Source: Pseudomonadota bacterium
GTDB taxonomy: Bacteria; Pseudomonadota; Alphaproteobacteria; Reyranellales; Reyranellaceae
Length of the DNA stretch: 15,902 bases
Assembly (NCBI GenBank): GCA_023436825.1
Contig: JAEZHS010000209.1
Coordinates: 1 to 15,902, forward strand
Reading direction: 5' to 3'
Position 1 is the stretch's first letter. Each line of letters opens with the position of its first letter. The position numbers were made by a program, and so were the translations under genes. The notes under the pieces were generated by a model. It was given only the letters and a program-made list of their open reading frames with translations. It did not search any database and was not told the DNA's origin. This document shows positions 1-7,284 of the stretch, in pieces.

Positions 1-598
1 CGGCACCCACGAGCGCGAAGCCCACCGAGGTGTGCAGCGAGGAGAACATCCAGGTGAGTGCTGCCGGCCAGTAGACGTGGCGCATCAGCTGGCGCTCGTT
101 CATGCCGAGCATCCGGGCATTGGCCAAAACGGTCGGGCTGACCTCGCGCACGCCCTGGTAGACGTTGAAGAACACCACGAAGAAAACCAGTGTGACGCCC
201 AACGCCACCTTCGACCAGATGCCGAGCCCGAACCACACCGCGAAGATCGGCGCCAGCACGACGCGCGGCATGGAGTTGAAGCCCTTGATGTAGGGGTCCA
301 TCACCGCCGACGCGGTCGGCGACAATGCCAGCCACAGGCCGATGGCCAGGCCGAACCCCGCGCCGATGAAGAAGCCCAGCGCCGTCTCGAGCAGGGTGAT
401 GGCAAGATGACCGAAGATCTCGCCGGTCGCGAACCACTCGTAGATGACCCAGAAGACCTTCTGCGGTTCGCCGAAGAAGAAGGCAGCGCGATTGGGCTTG
501 TCGAAATAGAAGGGCGGGATCAGGCCGGGCGCCGTCATGACGTACCAGAAGGCCACGAGAAGACAGACGACCAGGATTTGCAGGAAACGCAGCCTCAC
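1..598 (-). CDS. ABC transporter permease (SsuC/TauC-like), 3' end outside window
   Basis: Inner-membrane permease of a nitrate/sulfonate/pyrimidine-precursor type importer. It begins with GTG, one base after the TGA of the ATPase gene, and stays open through 199 codons to the window edge, so the C-terminus is missing. A hydrophobic segment lies at about residues 5-22, with further membrane helices at about 62-92, 112-126 and 130-147. Residues 159-180 (NARMLGMNERQLMRHVYWPA) fit the cytoplasmic EAA loop that contacts the ATPase in this permease family. The gene is the third of a binding protein-ATPase-permease operon. The first in-frame ATG (residue 21) would cut away the first membrane segment, so GTG is preferred. 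The substrate cannot be read from sequence. Confidence 0.88.
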   Translation of the reverse strand, partial: MRLRFLQILVVCLLVAFWYVMTAPGLIPPFYFDKPNRAAFFFGEPQKVFWVIYEWFATGEIFGHLAITLLETALGFFIGAGFGLAIGLWLALSPTASAVMDPYIKGFNSMPRVVLAPIFAVWFGLGIWSKVALGVTLVFFVVFFNVYQGVREVSPTVLANARMLGMNERQLMRHVYWPAALTWMFSSLHTSVGFALVGA

Positions 599-599
599 G

Positions 600-1421
600 T
601 CATGCCGCCTTCTGCGCTGCGTAGGCCTTCAGGACCTCTTCCTTCATGGCTGCCCAGATCTCGCGATGCAGCGCGAGGAAGCCCGGCGTCATGCGGATCT
701 CCGACACGTCGCGCGGTCTCGGCAGGTCGACCTTGAAGTCGCCGATCGGCCGCGTCGCGGGCCCCGCCGACAGCACGACGACCCGATCGGAGAGCGCGAT
801 CGCTTCCTCGAGGTCGTGGGTGATGAACAACACGGATTTCCTGTCCTCGGCCCACAGCGCCAGAAGTTCGTTCTCCATGAGCTGGCGCGTCTGCACGTCG
901 AGCGCCGAGAAGGGCTCGTCCATCAGGAGGATATCCGGGCTCAGGATCAGCGTCTGGGCAAGCGCCAGCCGCTTGCGCATGCCGCCCGACATCTGGTGCG
1001 GATAGCGATCGCCGAAACCCGCGAGGCCGACGCGGCGCAGCCATGCCTCGCCCTGCACCACCGCCTCGGCGCGCGGCACGCCGCGGAACTCGAGCCCTGC
1101 GATCACATTGTCGATGCCGGTGCGCCACGGCATCAGCGCGTCGGCCTGGAACATGTAGCCGGCGCGCTTGTTGACGCCATCGGCGGCCAGCAGAGGCTGG
1201 CCGAACACCGACACCGAGCCTTGGCTGGGGGCCAGCAGGCCGGCCGCGATGTTGAGCAGCGTGGACTTGCCACAGCCGGTTGGTCCCACCACCGAGACGA
1301 ACTCCCCTTGGGCGATGGTGAGCGAGGCGTTGGCCACGGCGGTATAGGCCCCGCCGCCGTCTCGGGCGGCGAAGCGGCAGGTGATGTCCTCCAGCTTGAG
1401 CGCCGGAACGCTGTTACTCAT
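600..1421 (-). CDS. ABC transporter ATP-binding protein (nitrate/sulfonate family)
   Basis: A 273-residue cytoplasmic ATPase that powers the importer. All nucleotide-binding motifs are visible: Walker A GPTGCGKST at 46-54, Q-loop Gln92 in FQADALMPW, signature MSGGM at 144-148 (Met for the usual Leu), Walker B ILLMDEP at 164-170 with catalytic Glu169, D-loop SALD, and switch His202 in FITHD. The MPWRT segment after the Q-loop is typical of the SsuB/TauB/NrtD group. Its ATG overlaps the stop of the binding-protein gene by one base (TGATG), and the permease start follows its own stop by one base. This indicates translational coupling of all three genes. Confidence 0.95.
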   Translation of the reverse strand: MSNSVPALKLEDITCRFAARDGGGAYTAVANASLTIAQGEFVSVVGPTGCGKSTLLNIAAGLLAPSQGSVSVFGQPLLAADGVNKRAGYMFQADALMPWRTGIDNVIAGLEFRGVPRAEAVVQGEAWLRRVGLAGFGDRYPHQMSGGMRKRLALAQTLILSPDILLMDEPFSALDVQTRQLMENELLALWAEDRKSVLFITHDLEEAIALSDRVVVLSAGPATRPIGDFKVDLPRPRDVSEIRMTPGFLALHREIWAAMKEEVLKAYAAQKAA

Positions 1422-2455
1422 CAGCTGCGCTTGCCGGCGCGCGCCGCGAACTCGTTGGTCCAGGTGTCGGCGAGCTTGATGCTGCCCGGCTTGATGGCGG
1501 GATCGCCCTCGGCCAGGAACTTCAGGCAGTTGGCCGGACCGTCGGCCGGCATCTGACCATCGGGCGAGATCGTGTCGCGGACGGCGGCGAAGGCCTTCTC
1601 ATACAGCGCCTTGTCGCCCAGCAGATAGGGTTCGGGCACCGCCTTGGCGACGTCGGCGGGCGCCGCGGTCTGCAGCCACTGGTCGGCGCGCACGATCGCC
1701 GTCGCCAGCGCCTGAGCGGTGTTGGGAGTCTTCTTCAGGAGATCGGGCTGGGCATAGAGGCAGGCCGCCGGGAACGCGCCGCCGAACAGCTCCTGGTTGC
1801 CCTTCATGGTGCGCGTGTCGACCATGATCTTGATCAGCTTCTTGTCCTCGAGAATGGTCACCGCGGGATCGGCCTGGGAGATGCCGTCGACCTCACCCTT
1901 CTCGATCGCCGCCACCACGGACGCGCCGGCGCCGACGCCGATCGCCACGATGTCGCTGGCCTTCAGCCCGCCCTTGGCGGCCCAGTTGTTGACCAGCATG
2001 TGGGTCTGCGAACCGGGGGCGGTGACGCCGAACTTCATGCCCTTGATGTCGGCCGGCCCCTTGACCTTGGCCGCCACGTCGTTGCGCAGGCCGATGGCGA
2101 GCTGCATGCCGCGGCCGATCAGGGCGAAGCCCACGATGTCCTGGCCGCGCTGCTGCATGCGGATGGTGTGCTCGTAGGCGCCGGCGACGACGTCGGCGCT
2201 GCCGCCCATCAGGGCCTGCAGCGACTTGGCGCCCCCCTGGAAGTCGTTGATCTCGACGTCGAGACCGGCTTCTTTGAAGTAGCCCCTGGTCTCGGCGATG
2301 GTGAGCGACAGGTAGTAGAGCGCCGACTTGCCGCCGACCGCCAGCACCACCTTGGTCTTCTCCGGCTTGCCCTGCGCGCGAGCGACGTAGGGCGCGGCCA
2401 CCAGCGCCGGAGCTGCAGCCAATATCGTCCGGCGCCGCATATGCAGCTTGGTCAT
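1421..2455 (-). CDS. ABC transporter substrate-binding protein, NMT1/SsuA-like, Tat signal
   Basis: A periplasmic solute-binding protein of 344 residues. The start chosen is the ATG preceded by an AGGAGG ribosome-binding site 7 bases upstream; a longer open frame begins 30 codons earlier but lacks such a site. Residues 1-27 form an export signal with a twin-arginine-like RRRTIL (7-12), a hydrophobic stretch and an ARA|Q cleavage site. The mature part has the NMT1/THI5-like layout: TIAETRGYFKEAGLDVEI near the start, then DIKGMKFGVTAPGSQTHMLV, and a central region with GEVDGISQADP. These proteins bind small organic ligands such as sulfonates, nitrate, pyrimidine precursors or aromatics. Ligand identity is not determinable here. 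The nearby crotonase-like gene hints at an organic acid, but that is inference. Confidence 0.93.
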   Translation of the reverse strand: MTKLHMRRRTILAAAPALVAAPYVARAQGKPEKTKVVLAVGGKSALYYLSLTIAETRGYFKEAGLDVEINDFQGGAKSLQALMGGSADVVAGAYEHTIRMQQRGQDIVGFALIGRGMQLAIGLRNDVAAKVKGPADIKGMKFGVTAPGSQTHMLVNNWAAKGGLKASDIVAIGVGAGASVVAAIEKGEVDGISQADPAVTILEDKKLIKIMVDTRTMKGNQELFGGAFPAACLYAQPDLLKKTPNTAQALATAIVRADQWLQTAAPADVAKAVPEPYLLGDKALYEKAFAAVRDTISPDGQMPADGPANCLKFLAEGDPAIKPGSIKLADTWTNEFAARAGKRS

Positions 2456-2517
2456 CGTTTCCTCCTGGATGGGATTTGTTGGCGGCGAGAGTGCCGCATG
2501 CCCCGTTGGGCGGCATC

Positions 2518-3381
2518 CTACTTGAACAGCCGCTCCTTCCACCACGGGAAATAGGACGGCATGCCGCTGGTCACCTTCATGGGGAACCTCGCCGGGCGCT
2601 TTTCCAGGAAGGCCGTCACGCCCTCCTTCACATCGTCCGACTTGCCGCGGGCGTAGATGCCCTTGGAATCGACCTTGTGCGCCTCCATGGGGTGGTCGGC
2701 GCCCAGCATTTTCCAGATCATCTGGCGGTTCAGCGCCACCGAGACCGGCGCGGTGTTGTCGGCGATCTCGCGGGCGAGCGCATATGCCGCGGGCAGCAGC
2801 TCGTGTGCCTTATGGATCGAACGCACCAGACGGCCCTTCAGCGCCTCCTCGGCAGGGAAGACGCGGCCGGTCATCACCCACTCCAGCGCCTGCTGCGGCC
2901 CGACCAGGCGCGGCAGGAACCAGCTCGAGCAGGCCTCCATGACGATGGCGCGACGGGTGAAGACGAAACCGAATCGTGCGGCCTCGGAAGCGAGCCGCAC
3001 ATCCATGGCGAGCTGCATGGTGACGCCGACACCGACGGCGGGGCCATTGCAGGCAGCTATGGTGGGCTTCAGGAGATCGAACAGGCGCAATGTGAACAGA
3101 CCGCCGCCGTCGCGATGGCCGTCGAGCCCGGGATCGACCGGTCCGCGATTCTCGGAGTTGAAGGTGTTCGCGCCGCCGGAAAGGTCGGCGCCGGCGCAGA
3201 AGCCGCGGCCTGCGCCCGTGAACACCACGGCACGCACATCGTCGTCGCGGTCGGCGCGGTCCATGGCGTCGAGCAACTCCGACAGCATCCGGCCGGTGAA
3301 GGCATTGAGCTTGTCCGGGCGATTCAACGTGATGGTGAGGATGCCGTCCTTGGTCTCGTACTTGATCTGCTCGTAGTCCAC
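2518..3381 (-). CDS. Crotonase/enoyl-CoA hydratase-family protein lacking both classical glutamates
   Basis: A 287-residue crotonase-fold acyl-CoA enzyme. The GTG start has GAGGAA eight bases upstream and lies 13 bp after the small membrane-protein gene. Oxyanion-hole elements are present: FCAGADL (61-67) and the GPAVGVGV segment (113-120). By-eye ungapped comparison with rat mitochondrial crotonase puts Thr121 where Glu144 should be and Phe141 where Glu164 should be, so simple hydratase chemistry is doubtful. A conserved-looking MEACSSWFLPRLVG stretch (148-161) with Glu149 is typical of a separate crotonase subfamily. Isomerase, hydrolase or another role on a CoA thioester is possible. A 62-bp gap with its own ribosome-binding site separates it from the ABC importer downstream. 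Confidence 0.9.
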   Translation of the reverse strand: MDYEQIKYETKDGILTITLNRPDKLNAFTGRMLSELLDAMDRADRDDDVRAVVFTGAGRGFCAGADLSGGANTFNSENRGPVDPGLDGHRDGGGLFTLRLFDLLKPTIAACNGPAVGVGVTMQLAMDVRLASEAARFGFVFTRRAIVMEACSSWFLPRLVGPQQALEWVMTGRVFPAEEALKGRLVRSIHKAHELLPAAYALAREIADNTAPVSVALNRQMIWKMLGADHPMEAHKVDSKGIYARGKSDDVKEGVTAFLEKRPARFPMKVTSGMPSYFPWWKERLFK

Positions 3382-3394
3382 GGTCGTTCCTCGC

Positions 3395-3727
3395 TCAATG
3401 CTGATTGATCAACAAGACGCCGCCCGTGATCAGGACGATGCCGCCGATCTGCTTGATGCCGAACGGCTCACCGAAAAGGAAGTGCCCGAGCACCGCCACG
3501 ATCGCATAGGAGAGCGACACGCTTGGAAAGGCGACCGACATGGGGATCTTGCGCAACGCGACGATATAGAGGAAGGCCGCCGCGCCGTAGAGCGCCAGAC
3601 CCGCCAGGGTCGACGGCCGCAGCACCTGGCTCACGAAGTCGGGGGCGTCAGCGCCGGCTTTCAACAGCATCTGTCCGGCGATGCCGGCCAGGATGCTGAT
3701 GCCCAGCGCCACGTAGTAGACCGTCAT
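3395..3727 (-). CDS. Small four-helix EamA/SMR-type membrane protein, possible lipid-linked sugar flippase subunit
   Basis: A 110-residue, strongly hydrophobic protein with four predicted membrane segments at about 3-22, 40-60, 65-84 and 90-107. The layout (GQMLLKAGAD in the first helix, FLYIVALRKIPMSVAFPSVS in the middle, FGEPFGIKQIGGIVLITGGV at the end) matches the SMR/EamA superfamily, which includes the ArnE/ArnF aminoarabinose-lipid flippase subunits. Its ATG lies three bases after the stop of an ArnC/GtrB-like glycosyltransferase. That context favours a flippase for the polyprenyl-phosphate sugar made by that enzyme over a multidrug exporter. Only one such subunit is present, so a homodimer would be needed. 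Family is confident; function is inference. Confidence 0.85.
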   Translation of the reverse strand: MTVYYVALGISILAGIAGQMLLKAGADAPDFVSQVLRPSTLAGLALYGAAAFLYIVALRKIPMSVAFPSVSLSYAIVAVLGHFLFGEPFGIKQIGGIVLITGGVLLINQH

Positions 3728-3730
3728 GGT

Positions 3731-4759
3731 TCACGACTCCCCTCGAGATGGCTCGCGATGCGGCTGGCCCGCGGCGTGCGTGTCGACCTTGGGCCGCTCG
3801 ATCTCCAATCCACCGGCACCGCGGTGGAAGACCTCGCGCACGAGGTACTGCGGCTTGCGGTTGACCGCGAGGAACATGCGGCCGAGATACTCGCCGATCA
3901 GCCCGACCACCACGAGCTGTACGCCGGCCAGCACCAGCACCGCCACCATCAGCGACGCCCAGCCTTGCGGCGGCTTGTCCGACACGATCGCCTCGACGAC
4001 GACGATGGCGGCGGCAATCGCGCCCAGCGCGCCGAAGCCCAGGCCGAACAGGGTGGCGAGCCGCAGCGGCATGACGGAGAAGTTGAGGAACATCGACAGC
4101 CACAGCCGCACCAGGCGGCGCAGTGTGTAGTTCGAGCGGCCCTCGACGCGCGGTAGATGCTCGACCTGCAGGCGACCGACATTCTGCGTGACCTGGAAAA
4201 CCAGCCCGTCGACGTAGGGGTAAGGCCCCTCGTAGCTCGCGGTGATGCGTTCGCGCACGAAGGCGGAGATGCAGCGGAAGCTCGAGAGATAGAGCCCCGG
4301 CGGCTTGTCGATCAGGCGATCGGCGCACCAGTTGGTGAAGCGGCTCCCGAGGTTGCGCCAGGCGGCGTGCTGCTTTTCGGCGTAGTACGTGTAGACGGCG
4401 TCGTAGTTGCCGTCGCGCGCATGCTCGAACAGGCGCTTCACCTCGCCAGGCGGGTTCTGCAAGTCGTCGTCCATGGTGATGGCGTAGGCGCCGCGCGCGC
4501 GCGCTAGCCCCGCCATGACCGCGTTGTGCTCGCCGAAATTGCGGCTGAGGCTCAGCACCGTGACCGGCGCGCCGGGCTCGACGGCGAGCTGCTTGCAGAC
4601 ATCGAGGCTGTTGTCGGGAGGGCAATCGACCACCAGGACGATCTCGAGCCCACCCTCGATGTCGAGCGCACGCAGCGCGCCCACGAGCTCGCCGACGGTG
4701 CCGGCGCCGTTGTAGACGGGCACGACCACGGAAAGCGCCGGCGTGGACACCTCAGCCAT
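3731..4759 (-). CDS. Polyprenyl-phosphate glycosyltransferase, family 2, ArnC/GtrB-like
   Basis: A 342-residue membrane-attached GT-A enzyme expected to move a sugar from a nucleotide donor onto undecaprenyl phosphate at the cytoplasmic face. The N-terminus has the GT2 entry LSVVVPVYNGAGTVGELV, then VLSLSRNFGEHNAVMAGL and the metal/donor motif ITMDDDLQNPPGEV. VEGRSNYTLRRL matches the RSKY-type segment of DPM1/ArnC proteins. Two C-terminal helices (about 235-255 and 270-292) are followed by IGEYLGRMFLAVNRKPQYLV, also typical of ArnC/GtrB. The ATG at 4759 overlaps the methyltransferase stop by eight bases. A start nine codons upstream is possible but would deepen the overlap. The sugar is unknown; I saw no sugar-nucleotide synthesis genes here. 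Confidence 0.92.
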   Translation of the reverse strand: MAEVSTPALSVVVPVYNGAGTVGELVGALRALDIEGGLEIVLVVDCPPDNSLDVCKQLAVEPGAPVTVLSLSRNFGEHNAVMAGLARARGAYAITMDDDLQNPPGEVKRLFEHARDGNYDAVYTYYAEKQHAAWRNLGSRFTNWCADRLIDKPPGLYLSSFRCISAFVRERITASYEGPYPYVDGLVFQVTQNVGRLQVEHLPRVEGRSNYTLRRLVRLWLSMFLNFSVMPLRLATLFGLGFGALGAIAAAIVVVEAIVSDKPPQGWASLMVAVLVLAGVQLVVVGLIGEYLGRMFLAVNRKPQYLVREVFHRGAGGLEIERPKVDTHAAGQPHREPSRGES

Positions 4760-5507
4760 CGCGAGGCGCCCCGTCGCGCGCAGCAACCACGATCAGGGAG
4801 CCGCCGAACGGCAGGCTGATGCCCGCCGCGATCGCCAGACGCTCGACGGCGAGAGCCGAGGAGAACAGCGCATCCAGCCAGCGTGGATAGTCGCGCACGT
4901 CGCTTTCGGCGTCGTCACGCTCGAGCAGTCGGTGAACAAGCATCAGAGGAAACAGCAAGGTATTCCAATAGCTGGACCTCAGTACGCGAAAGCCGTTGCC
5001 GGTGAGCAGGGCCCGCGCCTGGCGGCCGGTGAAGCGGCGGACATTGTGCACACGCCGGTCATGCGCCGACAACAACCAGCCATAGGCGGGCAGATTGAAG
5101 ATCGCGATGGCGCCGGGACGCAGGCAGCGATGCGCCTCTTTCAAGGCGAGCACCGGCTCGACGCCGCCGTGACAAAGAACATCGAGCGACAGGTATCCGG
5201 CCAGCGCGCCGCTGCCCAAGGGCATTTCGGTGACTGATCCTGCAGCAACCGGCCGGCCCGCCTTGGCTGCGGCGAATGAGGCCGCCACCGCGTCATACTC
5301 CAGCCCGAAAGTGGGATTACCGGCGACCGCAGGCCCGAGCTTCAGCAACATGCCGCCGGTACCGCAACCGGCGTCGAGGACGGGCCCAGTGCTCGGCGAG
5401 CGCGACAGGGCGCGGGCGAAGAGTTCCGCGACCAGAGCACGCAGGCCGCGATACCACCACATGCGGTCCTCGACGGCATGCATGCGCTCGTATTCGACCC
5501 GTTCCAC
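4752..5507 (-). CDS. Class I SAM-dependent methyltransferase
   Basis: A 251-residue soluble methyltransferase. SAM-binding motif I is VLDAGCGTGG (43-52), followed by the acidic GLEYD (68-72) expected at the end of strand 2. SLDVLCHGG (107-115) fits motif IV and CLRPGAIAIFNLP (128-140) fits the post-IV strand of Methyltransf_11/25 proteins. The N-terminal YERMHAVEDRMWWYRGLR is characteristic of methyltransferases near polyprenyl-sugar transferases. The GTG start keeps that segment; an ATG eight codons in is an alternative. It is first in the minus-strand run and overlaps the glycosyltransferase by eight bases, so it may methylate a sugar or lipid in the same pathway. The acceptor is unknown. 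Confidence 0.88.
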   Translation of the reverse strand: MERVEYERMHAVEDRMWWYRGLRALVAELFARALSRSPSTGPVLDAGCGTGGMLLKLGPAVAGNPTFGLEYDAVAASFAAAKAGRPVAAGSVTEMPLGSGALAGYLSLDVLCHGGVEPVLALKEAHRCLRPGAIAIFNLPAYGWLLSAHDRRVHNVRRFTGRQARALLTGNGFRVLRSSYWNTLLFPLMLVHRLLERDDAESDVRDYPRWLDALFSSALAVERLAIAAGISLPFGGSLIVVAARDGAPRDG

Positions 5508-5545
5508 GCCCGTGTCCGTCCCTTCGAGTGTCTTCTTCCCACCTG

Positions 5546-5574
5546 CTTATGATATCTTCGACCTGCCTTGCCAA
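5546..5574 (-). promoter_or_regulatory. Candidate sigma70-type promoter for the methyltransferase-glycosyltransferase operon
   Basis: On the minus strand TTGGCA (5574-5569) is followed after 17 bases by CATAAG (5551-5546), matching 5/6 and 4/6 of the consensus. This puts the start of transcription near 5538, about 30 bases before the GTG of the methyltransferase. The 60-bp gap also has to serve the divergent GT-C gene. A TATGAT at 5548-5553 on the plus strand could be its -10 box, but no convincing -35 goes with it. Pattern match only. Confidence 0.35.
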
Positions 5575-7145
5575 CCGCCGCTACTAAACCCCCGACAGTC
5601 CCGCCGAGCATCGAACGGCTTCTGCTCCTGCCGCTGATCGCCTTGCCGATCCTGTGGCTGGCCGGCTATTTCTTCCCGCCCATCAACCACGACGTCGCCG
5701 CCATCCTCGACGTATCGACGCGCTGGGTGAACGGCGAGCGGCTCTATGTCGAGATCATCGACGAGAATCTGCCGCTCACCTTCGTGGTGCATGCGCTGCC
5801 GGTGCTGACCTCCAAGATCCTGCCGGGCAGTCCTTCGTTCTGGTTCACCGCCTGGGTAGTGGCAGGCATCTTCGCCTCGTTCTGGGCGTGCCGCCGCCTG
5901 GTCAAGCTGGTGCCGTCGGCCGATCATGCGCTCACCGAGGCGCTGTTGCCGCCGGTCCTGCTGTTCCTGTTCACCGTGCTGCCCAACGAGCATTTCGGCC
6001 AGCGGGAGCACATCCTTTTTGTGGCTTGCGCGCCCTACATGATCGCCTCGATGGCCCGCGCCGAGGGCATCAAGCTGGGCCGAGGCTCGTCGATCGCCAT
6101 CGGCCTGGTCGCGGGTGTCGCGCTGGCGATGAAGCCGCACTATCTCGCCATCCCTGCAGTCCTGGAACTCTATCTGCTGATCCGCCGCGGCTGGCGCGCC
6201 ACCCTCACCGATCCCATTCCCTGGGCGATCGGCCTGGTCGCGGTCGCGCATTTCGTGTCGATGTACACGATCTTCCGCGAATACGGCGAGTTCGTCATGC
6301 CGCTCGCCGTCGAAGCCTATGCGCCGATCGGCGATGCAGGCTGGCGCGGTGTGCTTACCAGCAATGTGCTCGGCCCGACTCTGCTCGCGCTGGCGATCTT
6401 CGGGCTGATCGCGGTGGTCTTCACCAAGACCGTGGCGGCGCGCGTGCTGGTCGTCTTCGGCATTGGCGCCGCGATCTCGGCCATCGCCCAAGCCAAGGGC
6501 TGGCCCTATCACGTATTGCCAGCGCTGTCGGCGGCCATCCTGCTGGCAGCGCTCACCGTCTCGCAGACGGTCGACCGCTACCTGCCGATCAGCCGCAGCG
6601 GCCATCACCTGCCGGTGGCAGTGATCTCGGCCACTTTCATGGTGCTGCTGTACTTCCAGGCGGCGCTCTACACGCCGCCCTTCTACAAGCAGCGCCAGTT
6701 CGAGGAGTCGATCGGCGGGCGGCTGCAGCACATCATCGAGCAGAACGCGCCGCACCGCACGATCATGGCGCTGTCGCCCGGCATCTATCCGCTATGGCCG
6801 ATGATCAACTACATCGGCGGCCGCATGACCATGCGGTTCCTCACCATGGGGGTGCTGCAGGGCGTCTACGCGACCTGCGACGACTTCCCCGCGCTCTACA
6901 ATCCGCCCGACACGATGGGCGATTCCGAGAAGCTGGTGTTCGACGAGGTGAGCGAGGACTTCGCCCGCGAGCAGCCCGATCTGCTGATCGTCGACCGCAT
7001 CGCCGGCATTCCGCGTTGCCAGGGCAAGGAGTTCGATTATCTCGAGTATTTTCTGCAGAACCGGGTGTTCGCCGACTCCTTCGAGGGCTACGAGCACCTG
7101 ATGGATTTCGATCGGTACCGGATTTTTCGAAGGAAGAAGAAATAG
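5568..7145 (+). CDS. Polytopic GT-C-like membrane glycosyltransferase (predicted)
   Basis: A 525-residue inner-membrane protein with a TTG start; no in-frame ATG or GTG precedes the first membrane helix and an in-frame stop lies at 5550. After helix 1 (about 19-36) comes FPPINHD with Asp42, in the place where GT-C enzymes carry a catalytic acidic residue in the first periplasmic loop. Next comes RWVNGERLYVEIIDENLPLT, resembling the loop of PMT/ArnT-like proteins. FGQREHIL (143-150) precedes a further helix, and about eight more hydrophobic segments run to near residue 370. The last 150 residues are mostly soluble and end in a basic tail. GT-C proteins use lipid-phosphate sugars as donors, which fits the divergent ArnC-like and SMR-like genes. 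No closer family name is supported, so function is predicted. Confidence 0.8.
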   Translation: MPTAATKPPTVPPSIERLLLLPLIALPILWLAGYFFPPINHDVAAILDVSTRWVNGERLYVEIIDENLPLTFVVHALPVLTSKILPGSPSFWFTAWVVAGIFASFWACRRLVKLVPSADHALTEALLPPVLLFLFTVLPNEHFGQREHILFVACAPYMIASMARAEGIKLGRGSSIAIGLVAGVALAMKPHYLAIPAVLELYLLIRRGWRATLTDPIPWAIGLVAVAHFVSMYTIFREYGEFVMPLAVEAYAPIGDAGWRGVLTSNVLGPTLLALAIFGLIAVVFTKTVAARVLVVFGIGAAISAIAQAKGWPYHVLPALSAAILLAALTVSQTVDRYLPISRSGHHLPVAVISATFMVLLYFQAALYTPPFYKQRQFEESIGGRLQHIIEQNAPHRTIMALSPGIYPLWPMINYIGGRMTMRFLTMGVLQGVYATCDDFPALYNPPDTMGDSEKLVFDEVSEDFAREQPDLLIVDRIAGIPRCQGKEFDYLEYFLQNRVFADSFEGYEHLMDFDRYRIFRRKKK

Positions 7146-7147
7146 GC

Positions 7148-7282
7148 CCCACCGTCATCCTGAGCGAAGCCGCCCAAGGGGCGGCGTAGTCGAGGGACCT
7201 GTTCTTGTCGACGCACCGACAGAAATAGGTCCCTCCACCACGCCTCGCTGCGCGAGGCTCCGGTCGGGATGACGGCGGTGGG
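7148..7282. repeat. Intergenic structured repeat, cloverleaf-like inverted repeat
   Basis: The space between the convergent GT-C and thioesterase genes is almost entirely an ordered set of inverted repeats. Outer arms 7148-7160 and 7266-7282 pair (CCCACCGTCATCC with its near-complement, one 3-base insertion). Inside are a perfect 7-bp hairpin at 7169-7185 (GCCGCCC-AAG-GGGCGGC), a central stem with GAGGGACCT (7192-7200) pairing to AGGTCCCTC (7227-7235) and TGTCG/CGACA (7206-7210/7217-7221) at its tip, and a perfect 7-bp hairpin at 7242-7258 (GCCTCGC-TGC-GCGAGGC). The style (GTCATCC...GGGATGAC, GAGGGACCT) resembles dispersed intergenic repeats of alphaproteobacterial genomes. No second copy is in this window. 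It may also act as a bidirectional terminator. Confidence 0.75.
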
Positions 7283-7284
7283 AT

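Noticed and set aside
2476..3408. A 310-codon plus-strand frame opposite the crotonase-like gene
   Set aside because: No recognisable domain or ribosome-binding site; the opposite strand encodes a full crotonase-fold protein.
5547..6755. A 402-codon open frame on the minus strand opposite the GT-C gene
   Set aside because: Its product is Arg/Asp/Gln/His-rich with no domain, as expected for the complement of a GC-rich membrane-protein gene. The plus-strand frame has clear helices and motifs.
7148..7282. tRNA or structured RNA gene suggested by the cloverleaf shape
   Set aside because: Arm lengths, missing T-loop and anticodon features and no CCA end rule out a tRNA; the sequence style fits an intergenic palindromic repeat better.
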